64,000 bases of DNA from the NCBI GenBank assembly GCA_937892255.1, contig CALAUL010000006.1, positions 1-64,000 of the forward strand. Reading direction: 5' to 3'. The notes beneath the pieces were generated by a model, which saw only the letters and a list, made by a program, of their open reading frames with translations, was not told where the DNA came from and did not search any database. A program made the translations under genes and the position numbers. Positions 1 to 9,141 of this stretch are shown in pieces (position 1 is the first letter of the stretch; every line of letters starts with the position of its first letter). The stretch is from an uncultured Bacteroidales bacterium. GTDB lineage: Bacteria; Bacteroidota; Bacteroidia; Bacteroidales; Marinilabiliaceae.

Positions 1-63
1 CTAAAAAAAAAAAAAAGGCAAGCTTTTTAACATTTTTCTGCGATTTTTTTTCGTTAACACCCT

Positions 64-1419
64 TCATACCAAATTCGTCTTTCTAAACGATGAAGAAATA
101 GCATATCTTCTTTCTTCAAATTTTTTCCAAATCATTTCTATAATCTTTTTACGTATCAATAAAGACACTGCCCCCACAACCAACCATATAATAACGCATA
201 TCGATTCTGATATATACACCTTACTCAAAACAGGTAAAAACACGGTCACAAAAACTAAAAAAAAAGTGATTATAGTTCCTAATTGCATTGGCTGTTGCAC
301 ACCCTTAATTCCCTTTGTATATAGATTCACTCTCCTGTTATTAAATACAACCGATAAAAATGCTAACGGCACAATAAAACCAACACTAAATATCGTATAT
401 GAGACTATATCAACAGCAGTACTTCCTATCAAAAACATCAATGTCGGACAAATAAGAACAACTAACAGCGATGCCACATTCATCTTAAACATCCATAATT
501 GCCTCAAAAAAACTTTCGAGCAACTCTGTAGCCCGTCAAACGAACTACCCTCCGCCGAAAAGGTAAAATCACAAAATACAGAAATAATAAAAATTGGGAA
601 TGAGAATACTAACCAACATAAACCCTCACTTACATGACAATTAAATAATATGAACACAATCCAAAAAAACGACATAATAATATTTTTCTTTAATGAGGTA
701 TGAAATGTTTCTGCAAATAGAAAATTCAACATTACACTTCTCGTATGAAAAGAAACAACCTTTGACGCTGATGATATACGATTCTGAAACACATTCTTCG
801 TCTCGTATTCAAACATCAACATATATCCTATTACATTAATTACAAACAATATAAAAAAGGCATATTCGTTAACTATCATTTCATAATCCAAACCCATTAT
901 CCCAATTGCAAACACTATAGGCAACAACCAAAAATAAAATTTATAATCTACCAAAATACCCATCCAACGTAACATCATGCTATTGAAGAACGACACCATA
1001 AGAGCAAATGACAAAATAAATAATGAATCTGCAAATGACATATCACATACAACCAATACTGGAAAAATAAATGCCAACAAATTGTAATTAGCAATAGCAA
1101 ATACTTCATCAGCTATATAATACGGCAATAATCTCTTCTTTTTTAACGGCAGAACGATATACCTCAAAAGCCATGAGACATCAGTATTCTTCGTGAAAAA
1201 CTTTATGACAAAATCCAACACTACACACAACAATAGTATCTTACTTATACTTTCTATACCGACACTTGCCTGTCTGATAATCATCGAAAAGACGTATCCA
1301 ATCATCAAAAACGCTAAGAACACAACTAATTTCTTCAGCACCAACAATACCAATGATACACAATAAGCACCCGAAGAGACCTCTTGTTTGAATTTCGTCA
1401 AGAACAATTTAAAAAGCAT
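64..1419 (-). CDS. DUF5687-like polytopic membrane protein
   Basis: This is an integral membrane protein of 451 residues with about ten to twelve hydrophobic stretches and no soluble catalytic domain. Its size and its opening (a short basic-amphipathic stretch, then hydrophobic segments from about residue 20) resemble the Bacteroidota DUF5687 family, thought to be the permease half of an ABC exporter whose ATPase is usually encoded next door. The partner would lie beyond the left edge, so this is inference. I chose the internal ATG at 1419 rather than the one at 1449, because the latter adds a basic leader that is unlike the family. Bases 1-63 downstream contain a 14-base T-run on this strand but no clear stem. 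The gene could equally be another multi-pass protein of unknown function. Confidence 0.6.
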   Translation of the reverse strand: MLFKLFLTKFKQEVSSGAYCVSLVLLVLKKLVVFLAFLMIGYVFSMIIRQASVGIESISKILLLCVVLDFVIKFFTKNTDVSWLLRYIVLPLKKKRLLPYYIADEVFAIANYNLLAFIFPVLVVCDMSFADSLFILSFALMVSFFNSMMLRWMGILVDYKFYFWLLPIVFAIGIMGLDYEMIVNEYAFFILFVINVIGYMLMFEYETKNVFQNRISSASKVVSFHTRSVMLNFLFAETFHTSLKKNIIMSFFWIVFILFNCHVSEGLCWLVFSFPIFIISVFCDFTFSAEGSSFDGLQSCSKVFLRQLWMFKMNVASLLVVLICPTLMFLIGSTAVDIVSYTIFSVGFIVPLAFLSVVFNNRRVNLYTKGIKGVQQPMQLGTIITFFLVFVTVFLPVLSKVYISESICVIIWLVVGAVSLLIRKKIIEMIWKKFEERRYAISSSFRKTNLV

Positions 1420-1563
1420 GACATTTCTTTTTTTTGCAAAAGAATGCATTTTGTCTCTCTTTGCAAAGAGATAGGGCTCCTTTTGTGTATTTACACTGTC
1501 TTTGTCGGATTTAATAACTTTATGTTTTGGGACAAGTATGTTCTGCCATTATTTTACCTTCGT

Positions 1564-1659
1564 TATGCGTTCGAGATTTATTGCAAAAAGTCGAACGCAT
1601 AGCGAACCTACATCGGAGCTACAACGGAGCTACAACGAACCTACAACGGAGGAAGAACG
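1564..1659. repeat. 11-bp perfect inverted repeat followed by 11-bp degenerate tandem repeats
   Basis: This occupies the 330-base gap between the divergent genes at 1419 and 1750. Bases 1564-1574 (TATGCGTTCGA) are perfectly complementary to 1591-1601, with a 16-base spacer. Directly after it come about five 11-12 base units at 1604-1659, typified by GAGCTACAACG (1616-1626 and 1627-1637 are identical, the flanking units degenerate). There is no T-run after the hairpin, so it is not a plain terminator. Short frames across it merely translate the repeat. Confidence 0.6.
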
Positions 1660-1721
1660 GAAAGCTAATGAGGCAAAGAATTTATTGCCACCCAAACAAC
1701 AGCCCGTTCACAACTTTATTG

Positions 1722-1729
1722 TATATTTG
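1722..1729 (+). promoter_or_regulatory. Bacteroidota -7 box TATATTTG
   Basis: TATATTTG matches the Bacteroidota -7 consensus TAnnTTTG and lies 20 bases before the ATG at 1750, giving a very short leader. No good TTTG -33 box is visible at the usual spacing, so the assignment rests on the -7 element and its position at the head of the 1750-6472 gene run. Confidence 0.45.
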
Positions 1730-1749
1730 CGTACGAATGAACTACAATA

Positions 1750-2883
1750 ATGAGATTGCAACAAATACTATATATAATCGCTATCGTCGTGTCATTTACG
1801 ATGTGTACCGAAAGACATGACCGAGACGTACACACGCTGCTTATTGACATGAACAGCACAACGTTTGAACCGTTGATAGTACGACAAGCGACCGGAGAAT
1901 GTGCTATAGTAGATACCATGACGGCAGACAACAACGGCGTCTATATCATCGACATCAGTTCGTTACAAACGGGCTTCTATACTCTGCAAGCCACAGACTC
2001 GGTCCGTATCATGGACATAGTCTTATGTGAAGCCTTTCCCATAGAGATATGCGCCAGACGAGGATATGAGAACGAAGCTACAACAAACAGCACAGCCAAT
2101 AGGATATACTGGACATTGCAACAAATGCACAATGACTTCGCCGTACAATGCGACACCATTGTTGCCCGATACAACGTAAGCACACAAAGTCAAATGCGCG
2201 ACACAGCACGCACTCTGATAATCGACAAATTAAGAGAGATACGTCGTAGCAACGATAGTCTGCTGTCAGCAAGCGACAACATGCTGGTATCAATACCCAT
2301 ATTGCTAAGTTCGTACAACGGTCAAAAAATGTACTCAGTAAAGAACGACTTCGACCTGCTGGAGAAATACGCAAACAAAATATCACAACGATATCCGACA
2401 AACGAATTGGCAATAGACTTCAAACAGAAAGTAGACTCGCTAATCAAGCCAGTACTCTTCTCACGCAGATACAAAAGAGGAAATCAACTTCCCAATATAA
2501 CACTGACAACGGCAGACAATTCTATCATCGAACTTCCGCAAGAAGAGAAACGCCCGTATGCTATATTCTACACAAACGACACTACGGCACAAACAAAAAG
2601 TCTTTGGAACGAGCTCATATCAACATGCCCGTACAATAGTAAGATATATGCCGAAATACCTGAAAAGATACAACACACAACAAAAAAGACTAACATTACC
2701 ATAGGTACATTGCAAAACATCGACAAAGAGACCATAACGAAACTACAACCAATAATAATCGTAGTAAACCCCAATGGAGAGATAAAAACGGTGGTATTCA
2801 ATGCAAGAAAGAGAGATTTGAACAATGTATATCAAAATCTTTCTATATTTGTACCCACGAATAACCAAAACAAGAAACAATAA
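1750..2883 (+). CDS. Exported protein with degenerate thioredoxin-like C-terminus
   Basis: A 377-residue protein with a hydrophobic signal (residues 4-18) ending at Cys19; the preceding SFTM is a poor lipobox, so lipoprotein status is uncertain. A beta-rich N-terminal region is followed by a helical middle and, from about residue 240, a segment that reads like an AhpC/TlpA fold (a PNITLTTADN start, then a YAIFYTND strand). No CxxC pair is present, so thiol redox activity is not expected. Layout and neighbour suggest it is a diverged relative of the DUF4369/TlpA protein that starts 11 bases after its stop. It is the first gene of the run ending with nadB. Confidence 0.6.
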   Translation: MRLQQILYIIAIVVSFTMCTERHDRDVHTLLIDMNSTTFEPLIVRQATGECAIVDTMTADNNGVYIIDISSLQTGFYTLQATDSVRIMDIVLCEAFPIEICARRGYENEATTNSTANRIYWTLQQMHNDFAVQCDTIVARYNVSTQSQMRDTARTLIIDKLREIRRSNDSLLSASDNMLVSIPILLSSYNGQKMYSVKNDFDLLEKYANKISQRYPTNELAIDFKQKVDSLIKPVLFSRRYKRGNQLPNITLTTADNSIIELPQEEKRPYAIFYTNDTTAQTKSLWNELISTCPYNSKIYAEIPEKIQHTTKKTNITIGTLQNIDKETITKLQPIIIVVNPNGEIKTVVFNARKRDLNNVYQNLSIFVPTNNQNKKQ

Positions 2884-2894
2884 CATTACATATA

Positions 2895-4055
2895 ATGAAA
2901 CAAAAATTACTTTTGCTTATCGCAACTATTGCAATACTCGCATCGTGCACAACCAAGCAAGGTGTCACACTATCGGGAACTATCGCAAACAGCTCGGGAG
3001 AGACAATATATCTTGAAAGATTCGGACTTGATGCCATTGTCAAAGAAGACTCTTGTGCACTAAGTCGCGACGGGAAATTCGTACTCAACGCACCGGCAGT
3101 TAGCGAGCCAACATTCTTCAGAGCGTCTATCGGTGCGAAATCAATAACATTCTTGGCCGACTCTATTGACAACGTAATAGTAGAAGCTGACCTCAACGAC
3201 CTTTCATGGCCATCGAGCGTCAAATTCTCCAACTCTCCTGAATCAGAAAAGATACAAGAGATTATAGACAAAGCCTCTACCTTAGAGAAAGAGCTTACTC
3301 AATACGCAAAAAAAGCAGAGAACTACGATAGCGACCAGCGCAAAGAAGCCAACGACAAAATGGTAGTAATGATTGACGAATATAAAAAGTTCATCGAAAA
3401 AGTAATATTCGACAACTACACATCATTTGTCAGCTACTATGCACTGTTTCAAAATGTACTCGACATGCCGGTGTTGGACGTAATGGACAGCAAAGACCAA
3501 AGCCTCTTCTCGACAGTTGCAACAAGTCTCAAGATAAAACACCCTGACAGCAAACGAGTAAACCATCTCTATGACTATGTCTTGCAAGCAAAAGCAAGCC
3601 AGAAACGCAGAGAAATGAACGACAAACTCATCAGCACAGCCACAGAAGTAAAGTCTCCGGACTTAAACCTCCCAAACCTTGATGGTGAAAGAATAAAATT
3701 ATCGTCGTTGCAGGGCAAAATCGTGATACTGCAATTCTGGGCATCACCCGTTGAAGACGCACGTATATCGAACCGTCAACTCGCCAAGCTATACGCAAAA
3801 TATAAGAATAGCGGACTCGAGATATATTCCGTGTCGTTCGACACAAGCAAAGTACTTTGGGAAAGCGCGGTTAAGAACGACAACATGACATGGATAAACG
3901 TTTGCGACCTACATGGCGAAAACTCTATCGCAGCACGCTTGTACAACGTATCACGTCTGCCCTCTAACTACATCATAGCAAGAGATGGTTCGCTCGTTGG
4001 AAAAGACCTCTTCGGGACACGTCTTGACAACAAGATAGCCGAGCTAATGAGATAA
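2895..4055 (+). CDS. DUF4369/TlpA-family lipoprotein lacking the redox cysteines
   Basis: A 386-residue lipoprotein: the signal ends in LASC with Cys18 as lipidation site. Residues about 22-120 form a DUF4369-like beta domain, about 110-150 are charged and helical, and about 252-386 form a TlpA/AhpC-TSA thioredoxin fold (PDLNLPNLDG, then ILQFWAS). In active members WAS is followed by WCGPC or similar. Here W282-A283-S284 is followed by P285-V286-E287-D288, so both redox cysteines are absent. It should sit in the envelope facing the periplasm. Family members act in oxidative stress or cytochrome assembly; this one more likely binds or scaffolds. It is co-transcribed with the preceding gene and with lpxH 12 bases later. 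Confidence 0.8.
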   Translation: MKQKLLLLIATIAILASCTTKQGVTLSGTIANSSGETIYLERFGLDAIVKEDSCALSRDGKFVLNAPAVSEPTFFRASIGAKSITFLADSIDNVIVEADLNDLSWPSSVKFSNSPESEKIQEIIDKASTLEKELTQYAKKAENYDSDQRKEANDKMVVMIDEYKKFIEKVIFDNYTSFVSYYALFQNVLDMPVLDVMDSKDQSLFSTVATSLKIKHPDSKRVNHLYDYVLQAKASQKRREMNDKLISTATEVKSPDLNLPNLDGERIKLSSLQGKIVILQFWASPVEDARISNRQLAKLYAKYKNSGLEIYSVSFDTSKVLWESAVKNDNMTWINVCDLHGENSIAARLYNVSRLPSNYIIARDGSLVGKDLFGTRLDNKIAELMR

Positions 4056-4067
4056 GAACTCGCAACG

Positions 4068-4853
4068 ATGAAAGCCTACTTCGCAAGCGACATACACTTG
4101 GGTGCACCCATAATCGATGATAAACGTGCGCACGAAAGGAAGTTCGTAGAATGGCTTGATTATGTAGAAAAAGATGCCGATGCAATATACCTCTTAGGAG
4201 ACGTTTTTGACTATTGGTACGAATATAGAACTGTAGCCCCAAGGGGCTACATTCGTTTTTTAGGGAAACTATGTTCCCTCACCGACAAAGGTATCGAAGT
4301 GCATATCTTCACAGGCAATCACGATGTGTGGATGTTCGGCTATCTACAAGAGGAATGCGGCGTAAAAGTACACAGCAAACACGAGATAATAGAGATAAAC
4401 GGCAAAAGACTATTCATAGGCCACGGTGATGGACTGGGCAACTATGACAGAGGCTACAACCTGCTGAAATGGGTATTCAACTGCAAAGCAGCCCAATGGT
4501 GCTACTCGCTGCTACACCCCGATATAGCAGGGCTAATAGCAACGACGTGGTCATTTAAAAGCCGTAAACGAAACAACAAAAAAATTGAAGCACAAAAAGC
4601 AATACCCACAGAAAAAGAATTTCAGATACAATACGCTCTTGAATACATAAAAGGAGACGACAGCATAGACTACTTCGTTTTCGGACACCGTCATATACTG
4701 AAAGACGTCTGCATAAACGACAAGAGCAGAGTGATAATAATAGGCGATTGGCTATATAACTTCTCCTACGCCGTCATGGACGAGGGAGAAATAAAACTCA
4801 TCAAATGGGAAAACAGAGAACCTGTTCCCTCGACACAACTACACCGACAATAA
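4068..4853 (+). CDS. lpxH: UDP-2,3-diacylglucosamine diphosphatase (LpxH-like)
   Basis: A 261-residue calcineurin-like phosphoesterase. The metal-binding motifs are in order: SDIHLG (Asp8, His10), GDVFDYW (Asp45), GNHD (Asn84-His85-Asp86), GHGD near residue 124 and GHRH near residue 206. In lipid A synthesis this enzyme hydrolyses UDP-2,3-diacylglucosamine to lipid X plus UMP at the inner face of the cytoplasmic membrane. The length fits the Bacteroidota branch, which is slightly longer than E. coli LpxH. It sits 12 bases after the TlpA-like lipoprotein and 29 before nadB, so the grouping is probably transcriptional rather than a pathway. Other phosphoesterase roles cannot be excluded from motifs alone. 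Confidence 0.85.
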   Translation: MKAYFASDIHLGAPIIDDKRAHERKFVEWLDYVEKDADAIYLLGDVFDYWYEYRTVAPRGYIRFLGKLCSLTDKGIEVHIFTGNHDVWMFGYLQEECGVKVHSKHEIIEINGKRLFIGHGDGLGNYDRGYNLLKWVFNCKAAQWCYSLLHPDIAGLIATTWSFKSRKRNNKKIEAQKAIPTEKEFQIQYALEYIKGDDSIDYFVFGHRHILKDVCINDKSRVIIIGDWLYNFSYAVMDEGEIKLIKWENREPVPSTQLHRQ

Positions 4854-4882
4854 AACACAACACCCACATAAACATTAATACA

Positions 4883-6472
4883 ATGAGAAAGATATACGAC
4901 TTTTTGGTAATAGGCTCAGGAGCTGCAGGCTTGTCGTATGCACTCAAAGTGGCTAAAAAAGGAAAAGTTGCCCTTATATCGAAGACAACATTAGACGTAA
5001 CAAACACCTCATACGCACAAGGAGGCATTGCCGCAGTGACAAAACAACCCGATGACTTCAAGAAACACATCGAAGACACACACATTGCCGGAGCAAATAT
5101 TTGCAATCCGGACGTAGTGGAAATGGTAGTGACAAAAGCCCCTAAACAGATAGAGCAATTGCTGAAATGGGGAACAATGTTTGACAAAAAAGACGATGGA
5201 CAATTTGACCTTCACCGCGAAGGAGGACATTCCGAATTCAGAATACTGCACCACTTGGACAATACCGGATTCGAGATACAACGTGCTCTGATATCGCAAA
5301 TAAAAAACAATCCTAACATTGATGTATACGAAGGACATTTTGCACTCGAAATCATCACTCAACATCATCTGGGAAGAGCCAATGAACCATGGATGAATGA
5401 CATAAAATGCTACGGAGCTTATGTGCTCGAAGAGTCGACCAACAAAATCATCACATTCCTCTCTAAAGTGACCATGATGGCAACAGGTGGCATTGGAAAT
5501 GTGTATCAGGTAACAACGAACCCTACCATATCAACAGGCGACGGCATAGCAATGGTATTCAGAGCCAAAGGCGTGATACAAGATATGGAATTTGTGCAAT
5601 TTCACCCCACGTCGCTCTACAACCCAAAAGAGAGACCCAACTTCCTTATCACCGAAGCCATGCGCGGATTTGGAGGAATATTGCGACGTAAAGACGGCTC
5701 TACATTCATGGAGAAGTACGATGAAAGAAAATGCTTGGCTCCACGCGACATAGTGGCAAGAGCAATAGATAACGAACTTAAAATATCGGGTGACGAATTC
5801 GTTTATCTCGACGTTACTCATAAGCCTGCAGAAGAGACTCAGAAACATTTTCCAATGATTTACAATAAATGTTTGGAAATAGGTATTGACATCACAAAAG
5901 ATTATATACCGGTAGTACCTGCGGCACACTACTTATGCGGAGGAATAAAAGTAGACCTTAAAGGACGAACATCTATCAACAACCTATATGCAGCAGGAGA
6001 ATGCAGTTGCACTGGTCTGCATGGAGCAAATCGTTTGGCTTCAAATTCGCTCTTAGAAGCCCTTGTTTATGCTGATGTTGCAGCTGAAGATTCACTCAAG
6101 ATAATCGATACCATTTCTATCCGCGAAGATATTCCTCAATGGAATGAAGATGGCATAGTTGACAACGAAGAGATGATTTTGATTACTCAAGCAAACAAAG
6201 AAGTAGAGATGATAATGAGCAACTACGTAGGTATAGTTCGTTCTAACATTCGTCTCAAAAGAGCTCTTGACCGTCTCGAAATTATTTATCGAGAGACCGA
6301 AGAACTATATCAGAAAAGCCAAGTCTCAAAACGCTTGTGCGAACTGCGCAACAAGATTAACGTGGGCTATCTGATAATAAAGATGGCTCAAAAACGCAAA
6401 GAGAGCCGAGGTTTGCACTACACTCTCGATTATCCTAACAAAAACGAAAAACTGGATACTTACAAAAACTAA
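4883..6472 (+). CDS. nadB: L-aspartate oxidase
   Basis: A 529-residue FAD enzyme that oxidises L-aspartate to iminoaspartate, the first step of de novo NAD synthesis, in the cytosol. The start at 4883 puts the FAD-binding GSGAAGL motif near residue 12; the upstream in-frame ATG at 4805 lies inside lpxH and adds a non-homologous leader. The HREGGHSE and RILHH stretch, the APRDIVARAID segment and the C-terminal CTGLHGANRLASNSL motif are hallmarks of the NadB/succinate dehydrogenase flavoprotein superfamily, and the NadB-type REGGHS favours aspartate oxidase. The partners nadA and nadC are not in this window. It is the last gene of the 1750-6472 run and is followed by a strong hairpin terminator. 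Confidence 0.93.
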   Translation: MRKIYDFLVIGSGAAGLSYALKVAKKGKVALISKTTLDVTNTSYAQGGIAAVTKQPDDFKKHIEDTHIAGANICNPDVVEMVVTKAPKQIEQLLKWGTMFDKKDDGQFDLHREGGHSEFRILHHLDNTGFEIQRALISQIKNNPNIDVYEGHFALEIITQHHLGRANEPWMNDIKCYGAYVLEESTNKIITFLSKVTMMATGGIGNVYQVTTNPTISTGDGIAMVFRAKGVIQDMEFVQFHPTSLYNPKERPNFLITEAMRGFGGILRRKDGSTFMEKYDERKCLAPRDIVARAIDNELKISGDEFVYLDVTHKPAEETQKHFPMIYNKCLEIGIDITKDYIPVVPAAHYLCGGIKVDLKGRTSINNLYAAGECSCTGLHGANRLASNSLLEALVYADVAAEDSLKIIDTISIREDIPQWNEDGIVDNEEMILITQANKEVEMIMSNYVGIVRSNIRLKRALDRLEIIYRETEELYQKSQVSKRLCELRNKINVGYLIIKMAQKRKESRGLHYTLDYPNKNEKLDTYKN

Positions 6473-6491
6473 AAAAACAACCATATATAAC

Positions 6492-6535
6492 AATACGGAC
6501 TACAAACACTCTGATTTGCAGTCCGTATTTTATTT
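6492..6535 (+). terminator. Bidirectional terminator between nadB and the GH3 gene
   Basis: AATACGGACT (6492-6501) pairs with AGTCCGTATT (6520-6529); one mismatch then CAAA/TTTG continues the stem round an 8-base loop. T-rich tails follow, and A-rich bases precede, so it can serve the convergent genes on both strands. Confidence 0.85.
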
Positions 6536-6550
6536 ACTCAAAACGTCTTC

Positions 6551-9127
6551 TTACTCCAACGAAATCTTTGTCTCGAGAGGCGTGTTGTCAGAACTTCCGC
6601 CGACATATACGACATACTCACCGACAAGAGGTTTCATGCGCTCCGTTTTAACGTCGAACCAATCGAACGCATCGCGTGGCATGGCTATCTCCACCGTCTT
6701 CGTCTCTCCGGCATTCAGACTGACACGTTTGAAAGCTCTCAACGTACGTTGCGGACCTTCTGTATCCGACGGACGTGAGACGTAAACCTGTATAACCTCT
6801 TCGCCCGCACGCTTGCCTATGTTAGAAAGCTCTACTCGCAAAACAGCAGAGTCTCCGTAGCATATACTTTCCTTCTCAAACGTTGCACTCTTGTAAGCAA
6901 ATGTGGTATAACTCAATCCATGACCAAAGGCAAAAAGAGGCTTTTCGGTCATATAACGATAAGTACGACCCTTCATAGAGTAGTCGAGGAAATCCGGCAA
7001 TTGTGCCACATTGCGATAGAAAGTCATAGGAAGACGTCCCGAAGGGTTGACATCGCCAAAAATAACATCTGCCAACGCTCGACCTCCCTCTTGTCCCGGA
7101 TACCACGCTTGAAGGATAGCTCCACACACCTTTGTCTCCGGCTCCATAGCTATGGCAGAACCAGAGAAATTGACAAAGATAAGACGCTTGCCAAGTGTCG
7201 AAAGACGCTTGATGACATCGCGTTGTGCATCAGGCAACTCTATATCTTCACGGTCACCTCCTTTGAATCCTTTTGCACTCACTCGCATCTCTTCGCCTTC
7301 CAACTTGGGAGATATACCTCCGGCGAAGATTATAGCATCTGCCTTGCGAAGGTCCTTCATTGCCACACTGATATCGCTACTCTTCTCCAATAGGTCAAAT
7401 ATCATGTAGCTATCACGACGCACCGACACGAATGTCAGTTCAATATCATATTTCTCTCCCTTGACGAAATTCAATTCATAGATATCTTCTGGATTTGCCA
7501 CACGCTCTTTTTCGAGGACTGTTTTTCCGTTAATCTTTATGCCCAATTTGCCATTATGGCTTATGCGGAATACGGCTTTTCCCGAATGACCTGGAGCAAA
7601 TGATGTCTTATAAGAAGATGAGAACTTTTCGATATTGACACCCGGGGCAGGCGTTGTAGCCCCCATGGTGAAGAATGTTATTGGCGAAGAAGCCTGCACC
7701 GTAGCAGCCACATCTCCCGACAAATCGCTATTGTTCCAGTACGTAGCACTGAAACCAATATTGCCATTGGCCAAACAGCTATTCCACAAACTTTCGTAAA
7801 CAGTCGCATCTGTCAATCCGCACAACGGATAATAGATAACTTTTGCATTTGGAGCTTTCTCTTTTATGCCTTGCAACAAAGTAATAGTGTAAGGTGGCTG
7901 ACCGTTGTAGTTGCCCCACTGCATGACCGAGTCATTGGCATTTGGTCCGACGACGGCTATTGTCATCTTCTTTGACAACGGCAGAGTATTCTTGTTATTT
8001 TGTAAAAGGACTATACTCTTTTGCGCCATTTCGAGAGCGACCTTTGCATGCTCATCTGATGCAACGACAGAATATGGTATGTCAAAATGAACGCCTTCGT
8101 CCATTATGCCCAATTCGAAACGTGCTTTCAACAAACGTAATACCGAGATGTCTATCGTTTTCTCGCTGATGATACCTTTCTTCACTGCTTCGACGAGGGC
8201 TTCATAGCTCGAACCGCACTCTACATCAGTGCCTGCTACAACAGCAGCTGCAGATGCTTCTGCCGCATTGGGATAGACATTATGATGTCCTTCTGTGTAG
8301 AAATCGTTTATTGCCCAACAATCCGAAACGACCAAACCATCGTATCCCCATTCATTGCGCAAGATAGACGTCAGAAGAGTTTCACTGCCACAACAAGGTT
8401 CTCCCTCATAGGCATTGTATGCACACATGACCTCTTTTACACGTGCTTTTTGCACCAAATCTTTAAATGCCGGCAGATATGTCTCGCGCAAATCACGTGC
8501 CGAGATGTTCTTTGCGTCAAAGCTATGTCGGCACCATTCCGGTCCGGAATGTACTGCGTAGTGTTTTGCACATGCATGCAACTTGTTGTACTTGCTTGTT
8601 GCAGGTCCTTGCATGCCACGCACTGCCGCCTGTCCCATCACAGATGTCAGATACGGGTCTTCACCGTAAGTCTCTTGTCCTCTGCCCCATCGCGGATCGC
8701 GGAAGATGTTGATATTCGGAGTCCACATTGTAAGACCTTGATAACGGGCATACGAATTCTTTGAAACGAAGTCTTTGTTTTTCGCTCGAGCCTCGTCACT
8801 CACTATGGTGAACGTGCGCAACATGGCTTCATCATCAAACGTTGCCGCCATGCCAACAGCTTGTGGAAAGACGGTAGCCAATCCGGCACGTGCCACACCA
8901 TGCAACGCTTCGTTCCACCACTCATAAGGTTTGATGCCCAAACGCTCAATGGCCGGCGAGTTGTTCTGCATGAGAGATACTTTCTCCTCCAACGTCAATC
9001 GACGCAAGAGGTCTTCTGCTCGTTGTGATGGCGTAAGTTCCGAATTCTGATATGGAAGAACTGCTCTTTGAGCTACAGCCTGCAGTGTCAGAACAAGAAC
9101 TGATACTATTAATATTACTCTTTTCAT
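6551..9127 (-). CDS. Secreted glycoside hydrolase family 3 enzyme with PA14 domain
   Basis: An 858-residue exo-glycosidase with a signal peptide (residues 1-19, cleavage AVA-Q). It has the GH3 N-terminal barrel (about 30-330), the C-terminal alpha/beta domain starting near 375 with a PA14-like insertion (about 455-590), and a fibronectin III-like end (about 740-850). The nucleophile is Asp269 in GLVVSDCWAI. The N-terminal pattern EWWNEALHGVARAG is typical of GH3 beta-xylosidase/beta-glucosidase branches of Bacteroidota. It probably acts in the periplasm on plant or host oligosaccharides. No SusC/SusD pair is adjacent, so it is not in a classic polysaccharide utilisation locus here. It begins 14 bases after the MscS gene stops. 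The exact sugar specificity cannot be read. Confidence 0.88.
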   Translation of the reverse strand: MKRVILIVSVLVLTLQAVAQRAVLPYQNSELTPSQRAEDLLRRLTLEEKVSLMQNNSPAIERLGIKPYEWWNEALHGVARAGLATVFPQAVGMAATFDDEAMLRTFTIVSDEARAKNKDFVSKNSYARYQGLTMWTPNINIFRDPRWGRGQETYGEDPYLTSVMGQAAVRGMQGPATSKYNKLHACAKHYAVHSGPEWCRHSFDAKNISARDLRETYLPAFKDLVQKARVKEVMCAYNAYEGEPCCGSETLLTSILRNEWGYDGLVVSDCWAINDFYTEGHHNVYPNAAEASAAAVVAGTDVECGSSYEALVEAVKKGIISEKTIDISVLRLLKARFELGIMDEGVHFDIPYSVVASDEHAKVALEMAQKSIVLLQNNKNTLPLSKKMTIAVVGPNANDSVMQWGNYNGQPPYTITLLQGIKEKAPNAKVIYYPLCGLTDATVYESLWNSCLANGNIGFSATYWNNSDLSGDVAATVQASSPITFFTMGATTPAPGVNIEKFSSSYKTSFAPGHSGKAVFRISHNGKLGIKINGKTVLEKERVANPEDIYELNFVKGEKYDIELTFVSVRRDSYMIFDLLEKSSDISVAMKDLRKADAIIFAGGISPKLEGEEMRVSAKGFKGGDREDIELPDAQRDVIKRLSTLGKRLIFVNFSGSAIAMEPETKVCGAILQAWYPGQEGGRALADVIFGDVNPSGRLPMTFYRNVAQLPDFLDYSMKGRTYRYMTEKPLFAFGHGLSYTTFAYKSATFEKESICYGDSAVLRVELSNIGKRAGEEVIQVYVSRPSDTEGPQRTLRAFKRVSLNAGETKTVEIAMPRDAFDWFDVKTERMKPLVGEYVVYVGGSSDNTPLETKISLE

Positions 9128-9141
9128 TAATTAAAGTGATT

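Noticed and set aside
1384..1820. Short plus-strand frames in the gap before 1750
   Set aside because: They translate the repeat array and overlap the gene starts; no family features.
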